Notes: generated by a model from the sequence alone, not told the origin. A stretch of 64,000 bases of DNA from Streptomyces sp. TRM68416 (GCF_014596915.1 NZ_JACVWU010000003.1:248001-312000), one strand, 5' to 3'; positions 50,113-59,739 are shown, counted from the first letter of the stretch. Translations and numbers: made by a program.

Positions 50113-51453
50113 GTGACGACCGTCCAATCACCCCCAGCGACCCCTGCGGCGATACGCCCCAGGGTGGTGGCCCGCACCGGCCTGTACACCGTGCTGGCCG
50201 CGAACGCGGCCGTGGTGACCTACTTCTTCGTCGACGCAGGCTTCGGCGCCTCCAACACGCTGATCGTCCTCGGCCGCCTCGCCGGGCTCTACGGCGCGCT
50301 GTTCATGGCGTTCCAACTGTTGCTCGTGGCCCGCCTGCCGTGGCTGGACCGCCGGATCGGCATGGACCGGCTGACCTCCTGGCACCGCTGGACCGGCTTC
50401 GGCATCCTGTGGACGCTGCTCGCGCACGCCGTCTTCCTCGTCTTCGGCTACGCCGACTCCTCCGGCCTGGACCCGGTCAACCAGCTGGTCGACCTCGCCG
50501 AGACCGTCGAGGGCGTGCTGCGCGCGGTCGCCGCACTGGTGATCATCCTGGTGGTCGGCGCGGTCTCCGGGCGCTACGCCCGCCGCAGACTCGCGTACGA
50601 GACCTGGCACTTCATCCACCTGTACACCTACCTCGCCGTGCTGCTCGCCTTCACGCACCAGGTCGCGGTCGGTACGACCTTCACCTCCTCCCCGGCCGCC
50701 ACGGCGTACTGGTACGGCCTGTGGGGCGTCGCCCTCGGCTCGGTGCTCGTGGGCCGCCTCGTGCTGCCGCTGTGGCGGAACTGGCGCCACCAGCTGCGCG
50801 TGTCGGCCGTCGTCCCCGAGTCCGACAACGTCGTGTCGATCCACATCACCGGCCGCGACCTGGACCGCCTCCCGGCCCGGGCCGGACAGTTCTTCCTGTG
50901 GCGGTTCCTGACCAAGGACCGCTGGTGGCAGGCGAACCCCTTCTCCCTGTCGGCCGCCCCCGACGGCCGCGGCCTCCGCCTCACCGCCAAGGCGGCCGGC
51001 GACGGCAGCGCCGCCCTGCGCCACCTGAAGGTCGGCACCCGCGTCTTCGCCGAGGGCCCCTACGGCGCCTTCACCGCCCTGCACCGCACCCGCCCGGAGT
51101 CGGTGCTCATCGCCGGCGGCGTCGGCGTCACCCCCATCCGGGCGCTGCTGGAGGAGCTGGACGGCCATGCCGTGGTCATCTACCGGGTGGCCACCGACCG
51201 GGACGCGGTCCTCTACGACGAACTGCGCGACCTGGCCGTCGCCAAGGGCGCGGAACTCCACCTGGTCACCGGCCCGGTCCAGCCGGACAGGCTGGCCCCG
51301 GCCGAGCTGCTGCGGCTCGTGCCGGACATCGCCGACCGGGACGTCTTCCTGTGCGGGCCGCCCCCGATGATGAACGCGGTGCTGGGCAGCCTGCGCGAGC
51401 TGGACGTGCCGCGGCCGCAGATCCACTTCGAACGTTTCAGCCTGGCGGGATGA
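50113..51453 (+). CDS. Ferric-reductase-like membrane flavohaem oxidoreductase
   Basis: This 446-residue protein passes electrons from NAD(P)H through FAD and haem across the membrane. The N-terminal half has about six helices with candidate haem histidines (LTSWHRWTGFGILWTLLAHAV, and ETWHFIHLYTYLAV). The C-terminal half has an FAD domain (WWQANPFSLSAAPDGRG) and an NAD-binding part (VLIAGGVGVTPIRAL, FLCGPPPMM). GTG start after gaggagctg. It forms an operon with an FMN-binding protein and ApbE, a set known for transmembrane flavin-based electron transfer. Confidence 0.92.
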   Translation: MTTVQSPPATPAAIRPRVVARTGLYTVLAANAAVVTYFFVDAGFGASNTLIVLGRLAGLYGALFMAFQLLLVARLPWLDRRIGMDRLTSWHRWTGFGILWTLLAHAVFLVFGYADSSGLDPVNQLVDLAETVEGVLRAVAALVIILVVGAVSGRYARRRLAYETWHFIHLYTYLAVLLAFTHQVAVGTTFTSSPAATAYWYGLWGVALGSVLVGRLVLPLWRNWRHQLRVSAVVPESDNVVSIHITGRDLDRLPARAGQFFLWRFLTKDRWWQANPFSLSAAPDGRGLRLTAKAAGDGSAALRHLKVGTRVFAEGPYGAFTALHRTRPESVLIAGGVGVTPIRALLEELDGHAVVIYRVATDRDAVLYDELRDLAVAKGAELHLVTGPVQPDRLAPAELLRLVPDIADRDVFLCGPPPMMNAVLGSLRELDVPRPQIHFERFSLAG

Positions 51454-51463
51454 GAGGAACACC

Positions 51464-52141
51464 GTGAAGCGAGCCATACCCGTCCTGGTCCTGACCGCCG
51501 TCGGTCTGGTCCCGCTGTGGCGCTACGAGCCGTCGACGCAGCCGGCGTCGACGACGGAGGCAGCCGCCCCGGCGCCCGCCGCGTCCTCCTCGGGCAGTTC
51601 CGCCCTGGTCGTCGAGGGCTCGGTGGTGAACACCGAGAAGGGTCCGGTGCAGGTGGAGGTGACGTTCGAGGGCGATCGCATCGCCTCCGTGCGGATGCTC
51701 CAGCAGCCGAACCATCCTCAGACGACGGCCGCCGTGCCGAAGCTGATCGAGGAGACGCTCCAGGCGCAGAGCGCGGACATCGACACGGTGTCCGGTGCGA
51801 CGATCACGAGCGGGGGCTACAAGGAGTCCCTCCAGGCCGCTCTCGACGAACAGGAGGCGTCGGCGTCCGCTGCAACGACCTCCGAGGTGGTGGCCGGACC
51901 CACGGTGAACACCGAGAAGGGTCCGGTGCAGGTGGAGGTGACGTTCGAGGGCGATCGCATCGCCTCCGTGCGGATGCTCCAGCAGCCGAACCATCCTCAG
52001 ACGACGGCCGCCGTGCCGAAGCTGATCGAGGAGACGCTCCAGGCGCAGGGAGCGGACATCGACACGGTGTCGGGCGCGACGATCACCAGTGACGGCTACC
52101 GGGAGTCCCTCCAGGCCGCTCTTGACGCGAGGGGTGCCTGA
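51464..52141 (+). CDS. Exported protein with two near-identical FMN-binding domains
   Basis: This 225-residue protein has an N-terminal hydrophobic signal (AIPVLVLTAVGLVPLW), a Ser/Ala-rich linker and two FMN_bind domains that are almost identical in DNA and protein (offset 279 bp, 93 residues). Each holds the flavinylation motif DTVSGATITS, with Thr113 and Thr206 as predicted FMN sites. Single-domain versions are the norm, so this is a recent internal tandem duplication. It lies between the ferric-reductase-like gene and apbE, which probably attaches FMN to both threonines, making a di-flavin electron carrier outside the membrane. Confidence 0.93.
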   Translation: MKRAIPVLVLTAVGLVPLWRYEPSTQPASTTEAAAPAPAASSSGSSALVVEGSVVNTEKGPVQVEVTFEGDRIASVRMLQQPNHPQTTAAVPKLIEETLQAQSADIDTVSGATITSGGYKESLQAALDEQEASASAATTSEVVAGPTVNTEKGPVQVEVTFEGDRIASVRMLQQPNHPQTTAAVPKLIEETLQAQGADIDTVSGATITSDGYRESLQAALDARGA

Positions 52142-52143
52142 AG

Positions 52144-52878
52144 GTGCGGCGCGTCGAGCACGTCATGGGGTTCCCGGTCTCGCTGCGGACCGACGAGCAC
52201 CTCCCCGACGAGGCGGCGGACGCCGTCTTCGCGTGGCTGCGCGAGGTCGACGCGCGGTTCAGCCCCTTCAAGCCGGACAGCGAGGTCTCCCGGCTTGACC
52301 GGGGCGAGATCGGCCTCGGCGAGGTCAGCGCCGACCTCGCCGAGATCCTCGACCTGTGCGAGGAGTACCGGGTCGCCACCGGCGGCGCCTTCGACGTACG
52401 CCTGCCCGGGCGGGGCCTGGACCCCTGCGCGGTGGTCAAGGGCTGGTCGGTGCAGCGGGCGGCGGAGCTGCTGACGGCGGCCGGGGCACGCAGCTTCTGC
52501 CTCAACGCCGGCGGTGACGTGGTCGCCGCCGGCGGACCCTGGCGGGTGGGCGTACGCCACCCCGAGCAGGCCGACAAGCTGTGCACCGTCCTGGAGATCA
52601 CCGACGGCGCGGTCGCGACCTCCGCCCTTTACGAGCGCGGCGCCCACATCCTCGACGGCCGCACCGGCGCCCCCGCCGCCGGCCTCCTCAGCCTCACCGT
52701 CGCCGCCGACTCCCTCACCGAGGCCGACACCACGGCCACGGCGGCCTTCGCCATGGGCACCGAGGGCATCGAGTGGGCCGCCACCCGCCCGGGCTGCGAG
52801 GTCTTCGCCATCGACGCGAGCCGCCGAGTGTTCCGCACGGCAGGCTTGCCGGTAGCGGCCAACCGTACGGCCGCCTGA
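52144..52878 (+). CDS. apbE: FAD:protein FMN transferase (ApbE)
   Basis: This 244-residue ApbE-family enzyme moves FMN from FAD onto a threonine of a target protein. Landmarks are the start VEHVMGFPVSLRT, the DARFSPFKPDSEVSRL stretch, FCLNAGGDVVAAGG and HILDGRTGAPAAGL, with SLTEADTTATAAFAMG near the end. The target is almost certainly the double FMN-binding protein whose stop lies 2 bp upstream. No signal peptide is seen; in many bacteria ApbE is a lipoprotein, so flavinylation here may occur before export. Confidence 0.94.
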   Translation: MRRVEHVMGFPVSLRTDEHLPDEAADAVFAWLREVDARFSPFKPDSEVSRLDRGEIGLGEVSADLAEILDLCEEYRVATGGAFDVRLPGRGLDPCAVVKGWSVQRAAELLTAAGARSFCLNAGGDVVAAGGPWRVGVRHPEQADKLCTVLEITDGAVATSALYERGAHILDGRTGAPAAGLLSLTVAADSLTEADTTATAAFAMGTEGIEWAATRPGCEVFAIDASRRVFRTAGLPVAANRTAA

Positions 52879-53201
52879 GCCGCCCCCGGGCCCGGCCGCC
52901 TGGGCTGCCCCCGGGCCCGGCCGCCTGAGTCGCTACCGGGCCCGGCTCCTGCTGTCAGCGCGGCCCTCTCGCGGGTGCGTGGCTCGGCCCGGCGGCTCGG
53001 GTCCCGTCCGGCCCGCTTCCGAGGGCTGCGGTCCGGCCCGGCGTCCCGAGGGTGTCGGCATGGCCCACGGCCCGGGCTTTCCGTGGGCCCGGCCGCCTTG
53101 GTGTCGGGCGGTCCGCTCCCGGGTGCGCGGCTCGGCCCGGCGTCCAGGGGCGTGCGCGTGGCTCGCCGCCTGGGTCCTCGGTGCGGCCCGGCCCCGTGGC
53201 C
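52871..53201. repeat. 25-bp repeats and gene-free GC-rich gap after apbE
   Basis: Three 25-bp units beginning ccgcctg (52871, 52896, 52921) run from the last codons of apbE into the gap. The rest of the gap to 53201 is composed of gcccgg and cggcct variants. No gene or clear hairpin was found. Confidence 0.75.
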
Positions 53202-53993
53202 TCAGCGTGGTCTGGTCCCGCTCACCGCCCATGCTCTGGCCGTCAGAGTGATCGTGCCGTCCGGCTGTTTCGGGACGGACGTGTCGAGGGCGTCGCGCAG
53301 CCGGTCGCGGGTGCTCGGGGGGAGGGAGGCGACGTAGGCCGGGGCCGGTCCCTGGCCCCCCAGGAACGGGGACCACAGGTCGGACAGGTCGGCGAAGACC
53401 ATCGGGACGACGACCGGGGTGACCCGCACCTCGTGCAGGTCCGCCTCCGACCACAGCGCGTGCAGTGGGTCCGGGCGGCAGAGCGGGAAGCGGCGGCCTT
53501 CGTCCAGCTCGGCGGCCGCCGGATCCGCCGTGGTGGCCGCGTCCCAGAAGTGGCGCAGCAGGCCCATGCCCTCGGCGTAGTCCCAGACGTAGGCGGCGAC
53601 CAGCCCGCCGGGCCGGACCGCCCGGGCCATCTCGGCGACACCGGCGGCCGGCTCGGGCAGGAAGTTGAGGGCCAGCCCGCTGACGGCCGCGTCGCACACG
53701 CCGTCCGCGACGGGCAGCGCGGTCGCGTCCGCCACGACGAACGACACCGGGCCGCGGGCCGTGGCCCGGGCCGTTTCCACGAACCCGGCCGACCGGTCGC
53801 AGCCCAACACCAGCCGGGGCCGGCAACGGGCCGCCACGACCGCCGTCAACGCCCCGGTCCCGCAGCCCACGTCCAGCCAGCGCATTCCTTCCGCGTGCCC
53901 GGCCAGGGCCGTGAACCGCTCGGCCACGCGTCGGCTCCACCGGCCCATGTACCGCTCGTAGGCGGGCCCCGCCTCCCACACGTCGAACTCCAT
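53202..53993 (-). CDS. Class I SAM-dependent methyltransferase
   Basis: This 263-residue protein has YERYMGRWSRRVAERF at the start, the SAM-binding WLDVGCGTGALTAVVA, the acidic GCDRSAGFVETA, VADATALPVADGVCD and RPGGLVAAYVWDY. This pattern is usual for UbiE/Methyltransf_11-type small-molecule methyltransferases. It stands alone, separated from both neighbours by about 300 bp of GC-rich, repeat-like DNA. The substrate is unknown. Confidence 0.88.
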   Translation of the reverse strand: MEFDVWEAGPAYERYMGRWSRRVAERFTALAGHAEGMRWLDVGCGTGALTAVVAARCRPRLVLGCDRSAGFVETARATARGPVSFVVADATALPVADGVCDAAVSGLALNFLPEPAAGVAEMARAVRPGGLVAAYVWDYAEGMGLLRHFWDAATTADPAAAELDEGRRFPLCRPDPLHALWSEADLHEVRVTPVVVPMVFADLSDLWSPFLGGQGPAPAYVASLPPSTRDRLRDALDTSVPKQPDGTITLTARAWAVSGTRPR

Positions 53994-54275
53994 GGCTCCA
54001 CCTTGCGGGACGGAGCCGACGTCGGCGACGCACTCGTCACCGCGCGGCGCCGGAATCGCCCCACCGGGGGTGCCCGAAAGCCGATTCCCCCGGCGTGCCG
54101 ATCCGGTGCCGGGGGTGGGAAGCCGACTTCCCTGGCGGCCCGGTCACCCTGCGGCGGCGCGGGAGTCGACCCATCGGGGAGGGGGGAGTGGGGAGTGGGG
54201 GCACCGGCAGCCGACCAGCGCGGCTTCCCCGCCCCCGCCAGAGGGCACCGGAAGTCGATTCCCCCGGCGCCCCGG

Positions 54276-56324
54276 TCACCCCGTGGCGTTCCCCGAGTCG
54301 TCCCATCGGGCGAGGTCGCGCAGCCAGGCTCGGGCGTTGCCGTCGGAGGGGGCGCGCCAGTCGCCGCGGGGGGAGAGGGAGCCGCCGGCCGAGACCTTGG
54401 GCCCGTTGGGCATGGCGGAGCGCTTGAACTGGGCGAAGGCGAAGAAGCGGCGGCAGAACTCCTCCAGCCAGCGCCGGATCTCGGGCAGGTCGTAGGCCGT
54501 GCGCTCGGACTCGGGGAAGTTCGGCGGCCAGGCGCCCGCCTCCGGGTCGTGCCAGGCGTGCCAGGCCAGGAAGGCGATCTTCGAGGGCCGGAAGCCGTAG
54601 CGCAGCACGTGGAAGAGCGTGAAGTCGTGCAGCGCGTACGGGCCGATCCGGGACTCGGTGGACTGCAGCTCCTCGCCCGGCACCAGCTCGGGGCTGATCT
54701 CGGTGTCGAGGATCGCGGCGAGGGTCTTGCCCGCGTCGTCCCCGAACTGCCCGCTGCTGATGACCCACCGGATGAGGTGCTGGATGAGCGTCTTCGGCAC
54801 CCCGCCGTTGACGTTGTAGTGGCTCATCTGGTCGCCGACGCCGTACGTGCACCAGCCGAGCGCCAGCTCGGACAGGTCGCCGGTGCCGAGCACGATGCCC
54901 CCGCGCTGGTTGGCCAGCCGGAACAGATAGTCCGTGCGCAGGCCCGCCTGGACGTTCTCGAAGGTGATGTCGTAGACCGGCTCGCCGGCGGAGAAGGGGT
55001 GGCCCATCTCCTGCAGCATCAGCCGGGCCGTCGGCGAGATGTCCAGCTCGGCCGCGGTGACCCCGAGGGCCGCCATCAGCCGGTGCGCGTTGCTCTTGGT
55101 GTGGTCGCTGGTGGCGAAGCCGGGCAGGGTGAAGGCGAGGATGTCGCTGCGCGGCCGGCCCGCCCGGTCCATCGCCCGGGCGGCGACGATCAGCGCGTGC
55201 GTGGAGTCCAGACCCCCGGACACCCCGATGACGACCTTCGGGTTCCCGATCGCCCCCAGCCGCTGCTGGAGCGCCGACACCTGGATGTTGTACGCCTCGT
55301 AGCAGTCCTGGGCGAGCCGCTCGGCGTCGGCCGGCACGAACGGGAACCGCTCGACCCGGCGCCGCAGCCCCAGGTCGGCGGCCGGCGGGTCCAGCCGGAA
55401 GCCCACCTGCCGGAAGCCGCCGGTGGCCCCGCCGTGGGTGCGGCGGTTGTCGTCGAACGTACCCATCCGCATGCGCTCCTGGCGCAGCAGGTCGAGGTCC
55501 ACGTCGGCGACGGCGTACTGCTCGTCGAGCGGGAACCGCTCGGTCTCGGCCAGCAGCGCGCCGTTCTCGTAGATCATGGTCTGGCCGTCCCACGACAGGT
55601 CGGTGGAGGACTCGCCCAGTCCGGCCGCCGCGTACACATAGGCGGCGATGCAGCGCGAGGACGCCGAGCGGCACAGCAGCTTGCGGTCCTCGGCCCGGCC
55701 GACCGTGATCGGGCTGCCGGACAGGTTCACCAGCACCGTCGCCCCGGCGAGCGCCGCCGGGGCGCTCGGCGGCACCGGCACCCACATGTCCTCGCAGATC
55801 TCGGCGTGCAGCACCAGGCCGGGCACGTCCTCGGCGGCGAACAGCAGGTCCACGCCGAACGGCACGTCCCGCCCGCCCAGCCGGATCGTCCCGCCGCGCT
55901 CCTCGTCGCCGCCGGCGATCTGCCGCCGCTCGTAGAACTCCCGGTAGTTCGGCGGGTACGACTTGGGCACCACGCCGAGGATCCGGCCGCGGTGCACGAT
56001 CACCGCGCAGTTGTAGAGCCGGTGGCGGTAGCGCAGCGGGGCGCCGACGACGAGCACCGTCATCAGCTCCGCCGACCCGGCCACCACGGTCTCCAGCGCC
56101 TCCTCGACCTCGTCGAGCACCGGGTCCTGGAGGAGCAGGTCCTCGATCGAGTATCCGGTCAGGCACAGTTCCGGGAAGACGGCGACGGCGACCCCGTCCC
56201 CCGCGCACCGGCGGCCCTGCCGGAGCACCGCCTCCGCGTTGGCGGGCGGGTCGGCGACGGTGGCGTGGCCGGTGCACGCGGCGATCCGCGCGAAGCCGTG
56301 TTGATAGATCGACCAGAAGTTCAC
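54276..56324 (-). CDS. nadE: Glutamine-dependent NAD+ synthetase
   Basis: This 682-residue two-domain enzyme amidates nicotinate adenine dinucleotide using glutamine. The N-terminal nitrilase-type glutaminase has Glu52 ([11 protein letters not shown]), the lysine in [14 protein letters not shown] and the cysteine in AEICEDMW. The C-terminal synthetase has the PP-loop [25 protein letters not shown] and [13 protein letters not shown]. Length matches the actinobacterial type. GTG at 56324 gives the usual family start [10 protein letters not shown]; the frame runs further to 56408 without conserved content. It diverges from the OpuC-type transporter. Confidence 0.95.
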   Translation of the reverse strand: MNFWSIYQHGFARIAACTGHATVADPPANAEAVLRQGRRCAGDGVAVAVFPELCLTGYSIEDLLLQDPVLDEVEEALETVVAGSAELMTVLVVGAPLRYRHRLYNCAVIVHRGRILGVVPKSYPPNYREFYERRQIAGGDEERGGTIRLGGRDVPFGVDLLFAAEDVPGLVLHAEICEDMWVPVPPSAPAALAGATVLVNLSGSPITVGRAEDRKLLCRSASSRCIAAYVYAAAGLGESSTDLSWDGQTMIYENGALLAETERFPLDEQYAVADVDLDLLRQERMRMGTFDDNRRTHGGATGGFRQVGFRLDPPAADLGLRRRVERFPFVPADAERLAQDCYEAYNIQVSALQQRLGAIGNPKVVIGVSGGLDSTHALIVAARAMDRAGRPRSDILAFTLPGFATSDHTKSNAHRLMAALGVTAAELDISPTARLMLQEMGHPFSAGEPVYDITFENVQAGLRTDYLFRLANQRGGIVLGTGDLSELALGWCTYGVGDQMSHYNVNGGVPKTLIQHLIRWVISSGQFGDDAGKTLAAILDTEISPELVPGEELQSTESRIGPYALHDFTLFHVLRYGFRPSKIAFLAWHAWHDPEAGAWPPNFPESERTAYDLPEIRRWLEEFCRRFFAFAQFKRSAMPNGPKVSAGGSLSPRGDWRAPSDGNARAWLRDLARWDDSGNATG

Positions 56325-56400
56325 CAGGCCACCGTAACCGGCCGTACCCCGGTCGCGTCGCCCCGGATCATCCACGGATCGTCCGCCACTCACCTGCCGC

Positions 56401-56444
56401 GCATCCACCGCTCATCCACCGCTCATCCACCGCTCACCCGCCAT
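56401..56444. repeat. 11-bp tandem repeat upstream of the OpuC operon
   Basis: About four units of cgctcatccac lie between nadE and the ABC operon. The period is 11 bp, so protein binding on one helix face is possible, but exact identity suggests simple slippage. Confidence 0.65.
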
Positions 56445-56471
56445 CGGAAGACCCCGGGGCGGGCGGCGGGA

Positions 56472-56496
56472 CCGTGTAACACGGGCGGTCTAGACT
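56472..56496 (+). promoter_or_regulatory. Candidate promoter/operator of the compatible-solute transporter
   Basis: A perfect dyad ccgtg-taa-cacgg (56472-56484) sits about one spacer length before tagact (56491-56496), a good -10 of the TANNNT type. The operon start is about 75 bp further. The dyad would overlap the -35 region, suiting a repressor. Confidence 0.45.
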
Positions 56497-56569
56497 CTCC
56501 CCGCAACGGCCCGCTCAATCCCGGCCGGAAGTGGGCGACTTCAGCCAGACCCGAAGGGTATTCGGCGTT

Positions 56570-57772
56570 TTGATACGGATAGATTCAGTCACCAAGCGAT
56601 ACCCGGACGGCACGGTGGCGGTCGACCGGCTGTCGCTGGAGATACCCGATCGCTCCATCACCGTCCTCGTCGGCCCCTCGGGCTGCGGCAAGACGACCAC
56701 CCTGCGCATGATCAACCGGATGGTCGAGCCCAGCGAGGGCAGCATCCTCCTCGACGGCAAGGACATCCAGCAGCAACCCGTCAACACCCTGCGCAGGTCG
56801 ATGGGTTACGTCATCCAGAACGCCGGGCTCTTCCAGCACCGCACGATCCTGGACAACATCGCCACCGTGCCCCGCCTGCTCGGCTGGGGCAAGGAGAGGT
56901 CCCGGGCACGGGCCCGGGAGCTGATGGAGCGGGTCGGCCTCGACGGCTCCCTCGCCAAGCGCTACCCCTACCAGCTCTCCGGCGGCCAGCAGCAGCGCGT
57001 CGGCGTGGCCCGGGCGCTCGCCGCCGATCCGCCGGTCCTGCTCATGGACGAGCCGTTCTCCGCCGTGGACCCGGTCGTCCGCAAGGGGCTGCAGGACGAA
57101 CTCCTGCGCATCCAGGGCGAACTGGGCAAGACCATCGTCTTCGTCACGCACGACATCGACGAGGCCGTCAAGCTCGGCACGATGGTCGCCGTGATGCGCA
57201 CCGGCGGCAAACTCGCCCAGTTCGCGCCCCCCGCCGACCTGCTGACGAACCCCGCCGACTCCTTCGTGGAGGACTTCCTCGGCGCCGACCGCGGCATCCG
57301 GCGCCTGTCCTTCTTCCCCGCCACGGACCTCGAACTGCTCACCGCGCCGATCGTCGCGATCGACGCCACCGCCGAGCAGATCGCCGCCCGCGCCACGGCC
57401 GGCGCCCCCTATCTCCTCGTCACGGACCTGGACGGCAAGCCCCTCGGCTGGGCCGAGCCGCGGGAGCTGACCGCGGGCGAGGTCCGTGCGGACCGACTCC
57501 TCGCGTACGGGCGGCCGTTCGTTCCCGGTACGGACTCGCTGCGGGCCGCGCTCGACTGTGCCGTGCTGTCGCCCACCGGCTGGGCCGTCGCCGTGGACGC
57601 CGAGGGCCGGGCGGCCGGGGTGGTCTCGCAGCAGGCCATCGGCGAGGCCATCCGCGGCGCCCACGCGGACAGCGCCCGCACGGAGAACACGGAGAACCCC
57701 GAGAACCCCGAGAACACCGAGAACCCCGAGAACACGGAGAACACGGAGAACACGGAGAAGGTCGCGCCATGA
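56570..57772 (+). CDS. OpuC/ProV-type ABC transporter ATPase
   Basis: This 400-residue ATP-binding subunit of a glycine betaine/choline-type uptake system has Walker A GPSGCGKTT at 35-43, the Q loop NAGLF, signature LSGGQQQRVGVARAL, Walker B VLLMDEPFSAVD and the switch HD in FVTHDIDEA. Two CBS-like segments follow (about 260-370), the ionic-strength sensor of OpuA/OpuC ATPases. The last 25 residues are repeats of ENT and ENP. A TTG start at 56570 fits the family start IRIDSVTKRYPDG; a GTG at 56531 is possible. The stop overlaps the next gene by 4 bp. Confidence 0.92.
   Translation: MIRIDSVTKRYPDGTVAVDRLSLEIPDRSITVLVGPSGCGKTTTLRMINRMVEPSEGSILLDGKDIQQQPVNTLRRSMGYVIQNAGLFQHRTILDNIATVPRLLGWGKERSRARARELMERVGLDGSLAKRYPYQLSGGQQQRVGVARALAADPPVLLMDEPFSAVDPVVRKGLQDELLRIQGELGKTIVFVTHDIDEAVKLGTMVAVMRTGGKLAQFAPPADLLTNPADSFVEDFLGADRGIRRLSFFPATDLELLTAPIVAIDATAEQIAARATAGAPYLLVTDLDGKPLGWAEPRELTAGEVRADRLLAYGRPFVPGTDSLRAALDCAVLSPTGWAVAVDAEGRAAGVVSQQAIGEAIRGAHADSARTENTENPENPENTENPENTENTENTEKVAP
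57682..57756 (+). repeat. In-frame 9-bp repeats at the ATPase C-terminus
   Basis: Eight consecutive 9-bp units of the form gagaac(acg/ccc/acc) encode ENT and ENP tripeptides ahead of the final EKVAP. This adds an acidic disordered tail. Confidence 0.9.
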
Positions 57773-58455
57773 GCGAGTTCTTCGACATGCCGAGCGACCT
57801 CCAGAACACCTACCCGGGCCTGATCGTCCTGCATCTGCGCGAGGCGCTGATCCCGGTGCTGGCCGGTCTGCTCCTGTCCCTTCCGATCGCCCAACTCTGC
57901 GTGCGGCTGCGCTGGTTGTACCCGCCGGTGCTGTGGGTGACGACCGTGCTGTACGCGATCCCCTCGCTCGCCTTCTTCGTCGTCCTCATCGACTACACCG
58001 GCCTGAGCGAACTCACGGTGATGATCCCGCTGGCCGTCTACAGCCTGGTCGTGCTGGTCCCGGCGATCGTGGACGGCGTGCGGTCGGTGCCGCAGGAGAC
58101 GCTGGCCGCCGCCACCGCCATGGGCTTCGGACCGGTACGCCGCTACCTCCAGGTGCAACTGCCCATCGCGGCCCCCGCGATCATCGCCGGGCTGCGGGTG
58201 GCCTCCGTGTCGAGCATCTCCCTGGTCAGCGTCGGCATGCTGATCGGCAACCAGGGAGCCCTCGGCAACCTGCTCAACAGCGGCATGATCTACAACCAGC
58301 CGCGGCTGGTGTGGCTCTCGGTCCTCGGCACGGCCGTCCTCGCCGTCCTCGTCGACGCCGCCCTGATCCTCGTACGGATCCTGCTCACGCCCTGGATGCC
58401 CCGCGGCACCGGCAGGAGCGCCCCCGCACTCGTGGTGAAGGAGGCCGCCCGGTGA
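57769..58455 (+). CDS. OpuCB/OpuBB-type ABC permease
   Basis: This 228-residue permease has five or six helices and the EAA loop (ETLAAATAMGFGPVRRYLQVQLPIA), typical of betaine/carnitine/choline uptake. It begins MSEFFDMPSDLQ with a periplasm-facing N-terminus and continues RLRWLYPPVLWVTTVLYAIPSLAFFVVL. Both ends overlap neighbours by 4 bp, so the ATPase and two permeases are made together. Confidence 0.92.
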   Translation: MSEFFDMPSDLQNTYPGLIVLHLREALIPVLAGLLLSLPIAQLCVRLRWLYPPVLWVTTVLYAIPSLAFFVVLIDYTGLSELTVMIPLAVYSLVVLVPAIVDGVRSVPQETLAAATAMGFGPVRRYLQVQLPIAAPAIIAGLRVASVSSISLVSVGMLIGNQGALGNLLNSGMIYNQPRLVWLSVLGTAVLAVLVDAALILVRILLTPWMPRGTGRSAPALVVKEAAR

Positions 58456-59129
58456 ACCTGCTCAACCACATCGACGCCTTCTTCGGCGACAGCGCCCATT
58501 GGCAGGGCTACGACGGCATCCCCACCCGCCTCGCCGAGCACCTCGGCTACACCCTGATGGCCCTCGGCATCGCCGCCGCCATCGGCCTCCCGGTCGGACT
58601 CCTCACCGGGCACACCGGCCGCGGCGGCAACACCCTCGCCCTCATCGCCACGGCCGGCCGCGCCCTGCCCAGCTTCGGCCTGATGGTCCTCATGTTCGTG
58701 CTGCTGGGCCTGGGCATGGCCCCGGTGATGATCCCCCTGGTGGTCCTGGCGATCCCCCCGATCCTCGTCACCACCTACGAGGCGATGCGCTCGGTCGACC
58801 CCGCCCCGGTGGACGCCGCCCGCGGGATGGGCATGGCCGAGCCGGAGATCCTCTTCCGGGTCGAACTCCCGGTCGCCCTGCCCCTCATCCTCAGCGGCCT
58901 GCGCTCGGCGGCGATCCAGATCGTCTCCACCGCCACCATCGCCGCCTACGTCAGCTTCGGCGGCCTGGGCCGCTACATCGTCGACGGCCTCTACCAGCGC
59001 GACTACGAGAAGGTGGTGGGCGGCGCGACCCTGGTGGCCGCGATGGCGCTGGCGACGCTGGGACTCTTCTGGGCGGTGGGAAGACTGACGGTGTCGAGGG
59101 GCGTACGGAGGAGCAGCTCCGTCCTCTGA
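58452..59129 (+). CDS. OpuCD/OpuBD-type ABC permease
   Basis: This 225-residue second permease has a GTG start overlapping the first permease stop. It shows LAEHLGYTLMALGIAAAIGLP, RALPSFGLMVLMFVLLGLG and the EAA loop (VDAARGMGMAEPEILFRVELPVALP). It partners 57769-58455 to form the channel. The expected binding protein is not adjacent; it appears 4.3 kb away at 63478, beyond the conservon, on the same strand. Confidence 0.92.
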   Translation: MNLLNHIDAFFGDSAHWQGYDGIPTRLAEHLGYTLMALGIAAAIGLPVGLLTGHTGRGGNTLALIATAGRALPSFGLMVLMFVLLGLGMAPVMIPLVVLAIPPILVTTYEAMRSVDPAPVDAARGMGMAEPEILFRVELPVALPLILSGLRSAAIQIVSTATIAAYVSFGGLGRYIVDGLYQRDYEKVVGGATLVAAMALATLGLFWAVGRLTVSRGVRRSSSVL

Positions 59130-59137
59130 GCGGCGCG

Positions 59138-59179
59138 GGCCCGCAGCGAACCACTCACACTCAGCTCTCGCTGCGGGCC
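59138..59179. terminator. Hairpin between permease and conservon
   Basis: A perfect 12-bp stem (ggcccgcagcga) with an 18-nt loop lies between the convergent permease and CvnD genes; its right arm is inside the last codons of CvnD. Confidence 0.65.
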
Positions 59180-59739
59180 AGGGCCAGCTCCAGTACGACC
59201 AACAAGGCGTCCCGTACCGATCCGCGCTCCCGCGCGTCGAACACCACCACCGGCACCCCGTCACTCACGTCCAGCGCCCACCGCACATCGTCCAGCTCGT
59301 GCTCGACCTTCCCGTCGAACGCGTTCACGGCCACCGCGAACGGGATCTGCCGGTGCTCGAAGTAGTCGACCGCCGCATAGCAGTCGTCGAGCCGCCGGGT
59401 GTCCACGATGACGAGCCCGCCCACCGCACCCTCGACGATGTCGTCCCACATGAACCCGAACCGCTCCTGCCCGGGCGTACCGAACAGATACAGCTTCAGC
59501 GTCGGGTCGATGGTGAGGCACCCGAAGTCCATGGCGACGGTGGTCGTCGTCTTGGCTGGGGTGTGGGTGAGGTCGTCGACCCCGGCGGCGACCTCGGTGA
59601 TCGCGGCCTCCGTGGTGAGCGGCTCGATCTCGGAGATCGAGCCCACGGCCGTGGTCTTGCCCACGCCGAACCCGCCCGCGATCACCATCTTCACCGGCAG
59701 CGGAGGTCGTACGGCGGCGGCCGGTTCAGTCAGTGTCAC
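59161..59739 (-). CDS. cvnD: Conservon GTP-binding protein (CvnD type)
   Basis: This 192-residue small GTPase-like protein has the P-loop GGFGVGKTT at 22-30 with Lys28, the switch-like TTTTVAMDFG, LFGTPGQERFGFMW and the NAFD variant of the base-recognition motif (VNAFDGK). It is the last member of the cvnA-D set, which forms a membrane-linked complex resembling eukaryotic G-protein systems. The GTG at 59739 lies inside the end of cvnC (14-bp overlap). Confidence 0.95.
   Translation of the reverse strand: MTLTEPAAAVRPPLPVKMVIAGGFGVGKTTAVGSISEIEPLTTEAAITEVAAGVDDLTHTPAKTTTTVAMDFGCLTIDPTLKLYLFGTPGQERFGFMWDDIVEGAVGGLVIVDTRRLDDCYAAVDYFEHRQIPFAVAVNAFDGKVEHELDDVRWALDVSDGVPVVVFDARERGSVRDALLVVLELALARSES

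Noticed and set aside
53052..56573. A 1173-codon open frame on the plus strand
   Set aside because: Antisense to the methyltransferase and NAD synthetase; composition is Arg/Gly/Val-rich and no family motif is visible.
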